DNA from: Blastobasis lacticolella
Lineage: Eukaryota > Arthropoda > Insecta > Lepidoptera > Blastobasidae
NCBI GenBank assembly: GCA_905147135.1
Contig: LR990044.1
Coordinates: 13,024,122 to 13,088,121 of the forward strand
Length of the DNA: 64,000 nt
Reading direction: 5' to 3'
The notes below the pieces were generated by a model. It saw only the letters and a list, made by a program, of their open reading frames with translations, was not told the DNA's origin and made no database searches. Shown one piece after another: positions 55,801-64,000 of this stretch; position 1 is the first letter of the stretch, and each line of letters starts with the position of its first letter. Made by a program: the position numbers and the translations under genes.

Positions 55801-58800
55801 TGTCACAACGCGAGAATCGCCCCCAGAACCGTAATTGCGATGTCACTGACAAGGCATTTGAAAGCCGGTATTTTGACCGGCTAAGTACCTTATCGTCCGT
55901 AATAGACACCACCGTTATCTCTACTTTTAAAAGTACCTACCTAATTAATCGTTTTTTTTTTTGCTAAAATAACTAATAAGAAAACCAATAGAAATATTTA
56001 TTATCTATTTAAATATAAAACAAAATACATAATTTGTTAGATTCCCCCGCCCTCCCCTATTTGCTCAATTTTCCACCAAATCCGTAGAGAAGATAATATC
56101 TACCGGAAATTGGTTTCAGATGTAATTAAACGTCGCCTTGTGTCCAATATTTGCTACAGTCACGGTTCAAATGCTGGGAAAGGCAATAAATCACCTTTGA
56201 TGTATGTAGGTACGTATCAATGAGTGTCACCGGTCAGACCCGTGTTTGAAACATGGCCAATTTATTTCAAATATTTATTGTAGATTTATTGTAGATATTT
56301 ATTTCAAATACTTAGGATTTAGGTACTTACTCTGTATGTTAAAAGTACCTACTTAAATCTCTTTCGAATAGATAGAGAAATCGGACAGAGTGACGTCACA
56401 TCGCCTCTATTCAAATAGAGCTACATAGAGTTTACCTCTGATGAGACCTATTAATAAATATAATGTATAAATGTCATGTATTTCTATTTAGTTATTTTAA
56501 CTCGGATCGCTTTTTGGAATGCGAAATAAAGTAATAGAACTAGAAATATGCAATACCTACGAAAGTCATGAAGTGTCTTCCTATATTTTGAGAATGGTTG
56601 CGTAATACGCCTTGATAAAATGTTGTGTATTACCTACAGCTAGAATTACATTGCAGAAATTTTGCCGTCAGAAAAATTCAGGCGCACATAGAGCGATACA
56701 CTACCGATACACCTACACTGTAGATATGAATTTCAAATTATCATATTGTTCATAAAGTGCCTACTGCTTAAAATTAATCAGAGTGCTATTACTGAACACT
56801 AGACTGTAGTCTCCACCCTGCCTTAAAATTTGCAAATATATTATTTTATTTAAATCATGACTAACACACTTAAAATTACTAGTGCGCACCATCGCACAGG
56901 TTTCCAATGGTTCCAATTGACAATACTTGAATGGCTACCGGCATTATCATCATCACAGCCCATAACAGTCTACTGCAGGACTAAGGGCCTCTCCCACAAA
57001 AGGGGAGGTTATTGCCATAATCTCCATGCTGGGCCGGTAGAGATCGCAGTGTTGTAAATATAACAATGGAAAACGCTGCTGTCCATTTTCCAGCCTACCA
57101 GGACTAGATCTTTTGCCTCGAAAACATTAGTCGCATTGTACGACACTCAGCTGTAAGGGGATTGCTGCTATTCTACTCTGCCGGACACCACACAGTCAAT
57201 GTGACCGGTGTGATTTTGACGGAACTACTCGTATGCATCCGTCAAAATCACAGAAAACAAAATAAGTAATTGAGCAACATTAGCCAATCAGAGCCGTATT
57301 GAACACAATGCGTTCTAGTGAACGCACGACGCAGGAGACGAGCACTGTGAGGACGCATAACAAGTATCGTTGGTATTCATAAAATGAGTGTGAGTTTTTA
57401 ACACATCACGTAACCGTGTCGCCGCCCACGCGGAGCAAGCACGTCACGTCACGTGTCATGTGGCTTTGACCCTTCCTTTAAAATTACCGAATATCACTTG
57501 CAGGATGTGTGTTAAGCACGCGTGGATAGTCAAAGGATTGGGGGACTCAAATAGACATAGACTACACATAGAGAAGATATAGGTAGCATTTGGTAATTAA
57601 TGGTCACAGAGCATAGAGTAGGTAAACCATTTACTTTACATTACCTACCTTTTTTCTGCTTGTATCCTTCCTCTTGCATCACTCTATGTATTGTTGAAAA
57701 CCGCATTGCGCATTTGTTTAAAACTACGCAGCAAAATCCGTTGCGTAGTTTAAAATATCGAAGCTTATATAAATACAGACGGCGGGAAGCGACTTCGTTT
57801 TATACTATACTAGTGGACCCGGCGCGCCTTCGTTCGCGTATCGTCCTACTCCTACCCAACAACTACCCTACACCACACCTACCCACAACTGCTCAACAAC
57901 TACCCTACGCCTACCCTACACCTACCCTAAACCTACCCTACAACTACCCTACACCTACCCTACAACTATACTACACCACCCCATTAATTTCAAAAACAAA
58001 AGTACTTACCTAATTACCTTTTAATACTTTTCCTATTTATAAAACGGTTTCTAACCAGGATGGGGTGCTTGTAACGATCATGTCATCATCGTATCGGCCG
58101 AAAAACACCTCCAAAAATCTCCACTAAGGTCGGTCCTAAACCTAAAAAGCGACCTATTACCGGCCGTCGAACCACCTTAACGGAGGCCTGCCCAGTGCCC
58201 ACGCTACATATTTATTTAGTGTTTCACATTTCATAAAAAGTAGTTTACAAGGCTGTTTTTCACTTCATACTGTGAAAAAGTATAACTAAAGGTAGTGAAG
58301 TGAAGTGAACCAAGTGAAGTGTTAGATAACTGATAAACTATTTATATAATAATATTTTTTTTATTAACATACCCATTATACATATTTTTATAATACCCAG
58401 ACCCGTAACAGAAATTAACATTCATCCCGGCCGGGCATCGAACCCGGGACCTCTGTGTGGCGACCGGCATGTTAACCAACTGAACCACTCAAGTCGTCAT
58501 AAACATAAGAAAATAAACTGCAATCAACTCAAATAGGTTTATCAAATATTTTTTAATGTGATCAGACATGATCAATGTACAAAGTTTACAAATATTAATA
58601 TCTAAAGACTTAAGTTGTTTTAAAGTAAGGCAATCTACATTATCACTATTACAACAAATATTTACTGAGTACGAGATATTTTGGTACAATAAAGGTTACA
58701 AACAAGAGCTTTGGTTAACAGCTAAGTTTGAGCACGCCATTTTTTATTTATGTTTCAATTTACTAAGTCATTGTAAATCTTTACCTAATAAGATAAGTAA

Positions 58801-61800
58801 TCTTAATACAGAATCGTATGCAGTGGATTATACTGAGTGTAACGGGTTCTGTGCCATTGGACTGACAAGACATTACTGCATCTACCAAAATTACAACTAT
58901 GAGTACCTAGGTATAGGTAAGTTACTGCAATAGGGAAAAACCAACACAACTGATAACAATAAAAATAAATGTCCTGCCCCGATTCTGAATGAAAAATACT
59001 ACTAGAATGGTCTCTGTAGAACCTGCTAATCCTTTTTAAATAGATTCTACAGATACCATTGGATTGATTTTAAACCGGCTAACATGCATTGTATGAATCT
59101 TTCACTTTGTGGTTACTTATATGACTTTTCTAGGAAAACTATCGTGTTTGAAACGGATGCACTGAGGTTTTCCGCTGCCTTCAATATTTTACGTCACTAT
59201 CACGTCAGGTACTGGTGTATTTTCTTTAGGTTTCTTCCTTCCCCGCTCATCGTCAGTACCCATAGTGACTAACTTTGTCGTAATTCCCAAAATCTCGTAA
59301 CTCTTTCGCACTGTTAGCGTACGCTGCCCTTTTGGCCTTGTCGTTGTTTATCTTGGTGATTAGACTCCGCACCAACAGCGTGAGGTAGGACTGCAGAACT
59401 GAAATACATAATTGCGTAACATTATTTATTTATTTAACAATTTATTGCACACAATAAAGAAATACAGAGATATAACATAGATATAACTGACACAACAGGC
59501 ACTACTTATTATTGTGTATAACTATAAATAATAACACTGATAGTTAAAGATACAATTAAGTATGTGAAATGATAATGACGTTTCACTAATTGTGAAAAGT
59601 GGTAAATGTCGAAGAAGAATTCATACAATTCTTTTTAATGTGTAGGTATTGCTCTGTCCTAACTACATTTTGTATCAGAGCGCCGTTCTCGAGTGACTTC
59701 TTCCACATGTTCACACGTTGTGCTTGTCGCCCCTGGTCAGCCTGGGGCAGCCAGGAAGGCTCCAGTTACCGGCATCGGCGTGCGTGGCCTTGCTTTTATC
59801 TGGGGCGGCTCTGTGTTTCAAAACATTAAGTAGCATAACATAACATCCGCATCCAAATCGGTTCATCCGTTCCGGAGCCACAGACAGACACACAGATCGA
59901 CTGAGACAGATACACACGTGAAACTTATAACACCCCTCTTTTTCGTCGAGGGTTAAAGATAGGTTTGTCCGGTCAAGACCGTGGCTTGTTATACTCGATT
60001 GGGATGCGGGCGTGAGAGTGTACATCACTCGTATGCAGAAACGTGTCTATAAGGTATCATAGTGCACGAGAACGCAGGGTTCTAACGGACAGTATTTGAA
60101 TGGCGAGTGGCACTATGCGTCCGTCAAAATGACCGCATAGCTAAGAGAGCGAGCAAAATTGACCAATCAGGGAGTCACATTGAATGCAGTGCGTTAACGC
60201 ACGCAGCAAAGAGTCACTACGAGCACAGCGAGCACTGTGAGAACGCATAGGTAGCAACTCTACTTTACCTAATATGTAACAAAAATATTGTTTGTGGATA
60301 TGAGTGTAGGTATGAGTGTGAAATAACACGTTATAACTTACCACAGTCAAGCACGGTAACCACCAGTGCGCCAGTGTATACCAGTTCGGAACTAAGGCAG
60401 CTGTCGCATTCTATGAGCATTTGGATAATATACGCCAGGAAGCAGACAGACAGCACGGCCAGGGCCACAAACGTGACAATGCTGTAGAAGTAGTACATGC
60501 GTAACAGGATGCAGTATTTCTGAAAAAAAACAGGTCGTTATTTCAAGCTTCTATACTTATATAGGTACAAGTGTGCACTCTTCGTATGTACAAGACTATT
60601 CGACCATTTGTTGGATTTGATTGAGCTGAAATTTGGAATATCTATGTAAGTTGGATGACAATGCATTAATATGAGCCATGGAGCTGGTCTGACGATGGAG
60701 TCGGAAGGTGGTCCTTGGAACTAATGAATACAATAAGATAACTCTATCGTGTTTGGGCTCATTGATCTTGATGAGTAGGTGTAATACCGCGCAATAAAAA
60801 CTTGTTATGAATTTTTTTTTCATTTGTTTACTTTTTTATTTTTTTATTCCAGTTTTTGCTTAACTGGGTATCCACAATTTGACAATTTCTGATTGTTTAT
60901 TGCAACGTGCTGCAAATATCAATTATCTGTTCAGTAGACAAAATCGCGCCATTTAGTAAATGTCATTCCAATAGCCTCATTGGCGTCGTCGTCTACTGAA
61001 CAGGTAAGTTGTAGCACTGCATGAACCCTCATTAAAATAACCTCATTAAATAACCCTATTTTAATATGTATCCATTAGAAAACCTGGTCGTCAATTTAAA
61101 ATGCCTTTTTTCCCAAAGGTCATAAATAATAACTTACATACTTAGATTCCAATGTCGTCTTCTAAAATTTGGATATAAACTTACTTTCTTTAATAAACTT
61201 TATCCACAACATGAAGAACATCACTGTAGATATTAGTTTTAGATCATCATAGCATTAAGTTAATCTTCTATAGAAAAGGAACAAACCTTGTGGGCGCCAA
61301 CCACTAGCGCGATGTTGAATACAGCGTCCATTATGAACGCGAACAACAATATGCCGATGAACCACTTGGGGCCGTGGCACACCGCGCCCGACAGCACCAG
61401 CACCAACGATATTACCGGTATCAGCTGGAAATTACGAGAGTATTGTCTTTAGTTAGAGATCATCATCATCATCATCGTCCTAGCGCTTATCCCGGCCTCT
61501 GCCAGGGTCCGCTTTCCTACCCATTCTTTAGTTAGAGATATTATATATTATAACCTAAACTGGAGCGACGTTGGCCTAGTGATTAAGTGTCCGACTCATA
61601 ACCGAGAGGTACGCGTATCGAATCCCAGTGTCGCCATGTACCAATGACTCTCTTTTACTCAATTACTCATACGGCAAAGGAAAATATCGTGAATGAATCT
61701 GCACATTCTGGCGACTGACTGTAACCATGCTCCAATCGGGTCAGGTTACAGATTCCACTGGTAGTCACGGAGCTCAGATGTCAGTCGCTCCACTTTATTT

Positions 61801-63761
61801 ACATTATCTGTCAAATCCTGGATCATGGTCAATGACGATGTCAATGGCGGTGACGAACAAGTGACGGTGGCACCAAGTTAAACAGATAGCTTTTTTAATA
61901 CAGCTGACAAGAATTTTTGAAATCAATTTAGTAGTTTTGGAGTTTATCACTTTCGGACAGACTGAGAGACTCAGCGAGGGGACTTTGTTTTTGTACAAAC
62001 AATGTCAGTCACCTTTCGATTTGATTTTCTTAGATAATTTCATCATTGCGTAAGGTAAATATTTTCAGAACCGCAGATATTATAGTTACTTTATCTTTTC
62101 ATACCTTTTCATTGTCATATTCATACTTGGCTACTATTTCAGAAGTCCTAATTTCAATACAAAGGTTGAGGTACCCACGCAATTATGTTAAGCTTACTTG
62201 GAAACTCAAATAGATACCGCGGTAAGTCCAAGATTTCCCCAAACTGTTTTCAAACTTGCTGAATTAATATCCAAGCTCAATTATTTAGATGATACCTCAA
62301 TATCGCGTTGATATGCGGTAAAATACCAGTTTGAATTAGAAAAATGATAAAGTTGTTGTAAGGCTATTTGCCAATCACATAATTGTAAATAATCTATAGC
62401 CTAGAACCAGACAAAGACTAGATCTTAAAACAAATCTGATGTCATCAAATGGCTTGCACGTTGCACGAAGTTGTCTACCTGTCTTAAAGCTCAATAATCG
62501 CGAATGTCGAGATCAAACCTGTTTTCCATTTTGTTTTGCTAAGTATATGTATTTCTAATTATAGTTTGTCATTGATATAAGCATTTTTATGTCCATCGGT
62601 ATACGAACAGGTAGTTCTGTAGTTTGTCCTTTATTCCTACACTACACAAATCAACAAACGTGAAATATATACACTATAAAACTTAAAGGGCTTCGATTTC
62701 CACAAAATTTATTTGTCCATTCTTTAATTCGTTAGTGTTTAATAATTGAATTATGGGTTACAGTCTTAGAAAATGTATGGTGCGCAAAATGGGTTTCTAT
62801 CGGTCGGCCAATTGCACAAACCCTTGAAAGAATAGGTAAATAAGGTTACATAAAATTTGTATGACAAACGTTCGCTCATAACTTGAACTTGCATTAGTTG
62901 GCCTTATTATCAAATTATGGACGTGTAGCTTTTTTATATTTTCTAGTGTTACTACTGGGTTTATTCTAATTAGTATAGGTTGCAGTTGCCTATCCATTTA
63001 TGACGTCAAGGAACATTGCGTGGATAAGATAATGAAGACTGCATTTACAAGTATGACCCATTTCAGCTTTATCCTATGACAAACCCATATGACGCATTTG
63101 CGGCACCTACTGCATTTATTGTAGAATCATGATACCTGTTTATGGGTGACAAATTGTTTGGTCATTTGTCAATGCCAATACCAATAAAATATTATCAACC
63201 TACCTAATGAAGTCAAATATTATAATTGGGATAACGAGAATTACATCGTAGTTATAAGACAATATAAATAAAATAATCATCTTAGCGTTAATGTCCCGGT
63301 TGTGCTCTCGAGGACGAGGGCCTGGGATCTGCCTTGACCATGATCCAGGATTTGGCAATCAGGTAATTACAGTGGAAACACTACCATCTGACCTCCGTGA
63401 CCCTGTTACCAGGGGAACCTGACCAGATTGGATCATAGTTACAAATTCAGTAGCCTACAATATGCAGGTTTCATCTCGATGTTTTCCCTCACCGCAAGAG
63501 CATCGGTTAGAATTCAACTAATGTACCTACATAACTCAGAAAAGAATCATTGGTACATGGACACAGCAGGGTTCGAACCCGGTACCTCCTTGCCACCGAC
63601 GCTCCTTAGTAGTTATTAGACAATATTACAGCTAATTATGAACACATTGTAGGTATGTATTAATGAAAATCACTTACCACTTTTAGATACCCCCATACCA
63701 GCACACCGATTCTGAGTGGAATACATGCGAAACATTTCTCGAACTGTGGAGTAGATTCCAT
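52813..63761 (-). CDS. Small four-pass membrane protein, five exons, minus strand
   Basis: Proposed coding exons in transcript order are 63678-63761, 61287-61424, 60342-60519, 53278-53345 and 52813-52935, about 196 residues. Phases are compatible throughout (0, 0, 1, 0). Exon 1 begins MESTPQFEKCFACIPLRIGV, a Cys-containing N terminus. Hydrophobic segments lie near residues 17-43, 49-71, 83-112 and 118-164, the last possibly broken. The C terminus has about 30 polar, Glu/Lys-rich residues and is presumably cytosolic. Exons 1-3 have good acceptors (CCAG, TCAG) and donors (GTAAGT, GTTTGT, GTAAGT). Exon 4 is tentative: its acceptor GGCTAG lacks a good pyrimidine tract. Exon 5 ends GTA TAA. The layout recalls small insect four-span families such as LAPTM-like proteins, but I cannot name a homologue. 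Function unknown. Confidence 0.72.
54385..54740. repeat. Two direct copies of an 72-bp dispersed repeat
   Basis: GGCATTTGACCGCCA(C/T)CTCACC ... GACGATGCGGCCGA ... ATGGAGCATGCCTGTCTAG occurs at about 54391-54456 and 54667-54735 in the same orientation, about 277 bp apart. They look like two insertions or a local duplication of a LINE-derived fragment. Confidence 0.65.
55214..55365. mobile_element. MITE-like foldback element, family C (copy 2)
   Basis: GCACAAGTGTGTCCGCGAC, GCTCGCGCCGCGAGAG, AAAGAGATAGCA and GTCGCGC follow the same order as at 11738-11890. The middle contains CTCGCGCCGCGAGAG, itself nearly palindromic. No coding capacity. Confidence 0.6.
55366..55827. mobile_element. MITE-like element split by a SINE-B insertion
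   Basis: The left end (55369-55415, ending TTTCGAATTCGACATTTTTT) and right end (55781-55827, AATGTCGAATTTGAGATGTC and on) are imperfect inverted copies. A SINE-B (55540-55750) lies between, so the element before insertion was only about 250 bp. A relative without the insertion is at 6945-7117. Confidence 0.55.
55540..55750 (+). mobile_element. SINE family B, 5'-truncated
   Basis: It starts in the middle of the head (CATGCCAGTATGCCACGCAA), keeps box B GGGTTCGATTCCTGG and the body GTTACGGGTCTGGGTGTTC, and ends GCGCTGTGTGAATTTGTCC. The tail lacks the usual TTGCTTACTT segment. Confidence 0.75.
56940..57050 (-). mobile_element. LINE fragment, CATCATCATCACAG type
   Basis: TCATCATCACAGCCCATAAC, GCAGGACTAAGGGCCTCTCC and TTGCCATAATCTCCATGCTG are in the order seen in a very common lepidopteran LINE-derived repeat. 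A shorter relative is at about 4205-4250. No coding sequence remains. Confidence 0.55.
57190..57375 (+). mobile_element. Dispersed repeat E with 15-bp hairpin (copy 1)
   Basis: Exact 15-bp arms at 57209-57223 and 57238-57252 (TGTGATTTTGACGGA and its reverse) flank a 14-nt loop. Downstream motifs CCAATCAGAGC, AATGCGTT, GAACGCACG and GAGCACTGTGAGGACGCATA recur at 60090-60255. Confidence 0.6.
57640..57850 (+). mobile_element. Dispersed LINE-like tail (copy 3, rearranged)
   Basis: The tail CTTCCTCTTGCATCACTCTA through GAAGCGACTTCGTTTTATAC is followed, rather than preceded, by ACTAGTGGACCCGGCGCGCC TTCG, the start motif of the family. This suggests two joined copies, or a tandem junction, with a CCTACC-rich run inserted after it. 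Confidence 0.55.
57850..57985 (+). repeat. CTACCCTACAC-type simple repeat
   Basis: About 130 bp built of CCTACCCTACA and ACTACCCTACA variants, with periods of about 10-13 bp. A frame passes through it only because the repeat lacks stops. It is not a telomeric TTAGG-type repeat. Confidence 0.8.
58080..58210 (-). pseudogene. RTE-like LINE fragment, minus strand, decayed
   Basis: CCAAAAATCTCCACTAAGGT and GGAGGCCTGCCCAGTGCCCA match the order of motifs at 14700-14805, where the minus strand encodes GRPPTRW. Here the frame is destroyed. Confidence 0.55.
58325..58500 (-). mobile_element. SINE family B, minus strand
   Basis: Reverse complement of the family: AACTGATAAACTATTTATA, ACCCAGACCCGTAACAGAA, then CCGGCCGGGCATCGAACCCG with box B and CACTCAAGTCGTCAT at the head. 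The last bases match the GACGACCTGAGTGG head of other copies. Confidence 0.8.
59425..59590 (-). mobile_element. LINE 3' end remnant, minus strand
   Basis: TTATTTATTTATTTAACAAT followed by TTATTGCACACAATAAAGAA is related to 9115-9240, including the GACACAACAGGCACTACTTA part. A terminal AATAAA on the minus strand is implied. Confidence 0.55.
59700..59960 (+). mobile_element. LINE-type tail repeat
   Basis: ATCCAAATCGGTTCATCCGT followed by CCACAGACAGACACACAG and ACTTATAACACCCCTCTTTT is a familiar lepidopteran LINE tail ending in GTCGAGGGTTAA. The preceding GC-rich block (59710-59830) is unassigned. Overlapping frames on both strands are not supported. Confidence 0.5.
60090..60255 (+). mobile_element. 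Dispersed repeat E (copy 2)
   Basis: CCGTCAAAATGACCGCATAG, ACCAATCAGGGAG, AATGCAGTGCGTTAACGCAC and GAGCACTGTGAGAACGCATA match the order at 57235-57370. It ends about 85 bp before the donor of exon 3 of the minus-strand gene. Confidence 0.6.
60615..60835 (+). mobile_element. Dispersed repeat D (copy 2)
   Basis: Shares motifs in order with 49615-49840, including GTTGGATGACAATGCATTA and CGATGGAGTCGGAAGGTGGT. It lies in the second intron of the minus-strand gene, between the exons at 60342-60519 and 61287-61424. Confidence 0.7.
61452..61515 (-). pseudogene. Short RTE-like LINE C-terminal fragment
   Basis: CGTCCTAGCGCTTATCCCGG through CCAGGGTCCGCTTTCCTACC is the reverse complement of the end of 11305-11480 with high similarity. 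It lies within the first intron of the minus-strand gene. Confidence 0.65.
61562..61850 (+). mobile_element. SINE family A, plus-strand copy
   Basis: The tRNA-like head comes first here: GGCCTAGTGATTAAGTGTCC as box A region and CGTATCGAATCCC as a diverged box B. The body contains TGTAACCATGCTCCAATCGG and CCTGGATCATGGTCA, matching the conserved inverted pair of the family. Confidence 0.8.
61850..63275. other. First intron, unannotated part
   Basis: A LINE-type phrase lies at 61915-61990 (TTTTGGAGTTTATCACTTTC, GCGAGGGGACTTTG). A short repeat shared with 7713-7770 is at 62814-62870. Nothing else is supported. Confidence 0.4.
63278..63605 (-). mobile_element. SINE family A copy with deleted head segment
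   Basis: It starts CATCTTAGCGTTAATGTCCC and keeps the inverted body pair. The tRNA-like head at 63570-63605 lacks the middle part between the two promoter boxes, so it is probably not transcribed by polymerase III. Confidence 0.8.
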
Positions 63762-64000
63762 TTGATAATTACCCATATATAACAAAATTACGTTTTCTAA
63801 TTATTACAAGAGTCAATGTCGTCGACAACAGATTTTTAAAAACGCGTTTAAATTAAATTTAAATAAAATTGGCTAGTCACTCCGCACATGCGCCTCGCTT
63901 GAACGCATTCGCTACTATAATGTGATTAACATAATACAAAATACACCTTAAGAGCAGGTTTTACCTTATAGATTCTTAGTGGGAAATACTCGGTAGTAAA
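63762..64000 (-). promoter_or_regulatory. Region upstream of the four-pass protein start codon
   Basis: This is the 5' side of the minus-strand gene. A TATATATGGG run lies close to the ATG (about 63770-63780), and a pair of TTTAAATT-rich blocks lies near 63850-63870. No clear core promoter can be called. A 5' untranslated exon may lie beyond the window. Confidence 0.3.

Larger units (their letters stand above)
53346..60341 (-). other. Third intron of the four-pass protein gene, repeat-filled
   Basis: This 7-kb interval is the likely large intron. It contains SINE-B copies, MITE-like elements, LINE tails and a simple repeat, listed separately. A hairpin with exact 13-bp arms lies at 53658-53670 and 53701-53713. 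Stretches without annotation (for example 53720-54380, 55870-56930 and 58500-59420) show no supported feature. Confidence 0.6.

Noticed and set aside
57600..58013. 137-residue frame ending in many Pro-Thr-Leu repeats
   Set aside because: It runs through a LINE tail and the CTACCCTACAC simple repeat, which lacks stops in this register by composition.

Overview
The window looks like non-coding and transposon-rich DNA from an insect, most probably a moth or butterfly. It is AT-rich. It carries many tRNA-derived SINEs and decayed RTE-like LINE tails of the kind common in Lepidoptera, plus a Helitron, hAT-type and miniature elements, and introns with GT-AG ends. No ribosomal RNA, genuine tRNA gene, CRISPR array or bacterial operon was seen. 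The taxonomic call is inference from repeat style; no host protein here was matched to a named species.

Layout. Positions 1-29424 hold no convincing host gene. They hold scattered LINE and SINE pieces, several near-perfect hairpins (846-917, 2997-3046, 5872-5947, 18254-18287), a degenerate tandem repeat (about 20720-21575) and a non-autonomous hAT-type element with an 8-bp target duplication (22407-23427). Positions 29429-35281 are a complete Ty3/gypsy LTR retrotransposon. Its two 471-bp LTRs appear identical, it is flanked by a 4-bp duplication, it has a long Gag-Pol frame, and it has an unusual 3' untranslated array of about twelve short dyad repeats. Positions 35286-43558 hold a 1.68-kb element with about 193-bp inverted termini (39270-40952) and further SINEs. 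Positions 43559-49370 are a complete Helitron with a three-exon Rep-helicase gene broken by one stop codon. Positions 49371-52800 are repeats, including a second long inverted-repeat pair (50706-51604).

The only host gene I can support is on the minus strand from 63761 down to 52813. It has five exons (one tentative) and encodes a small protein of about 196 residues with four hydrophobic segments. Its 7-kb third intron is full of SINEs, MITE-like elements and LINE tails.

The strongest candidate for something undescribed is the array at 34120-34640 in the LTR element. The 15-nt unit occurs in two forms, GTGG...CCAC and GCGG...CCGC, in which the two sides change together, around a constant ACAGGGG core. 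It could be an RNA hairpin array or a dyad protein-binding array comparable in layout to the multi-site insulator of Drosophila gypsy.
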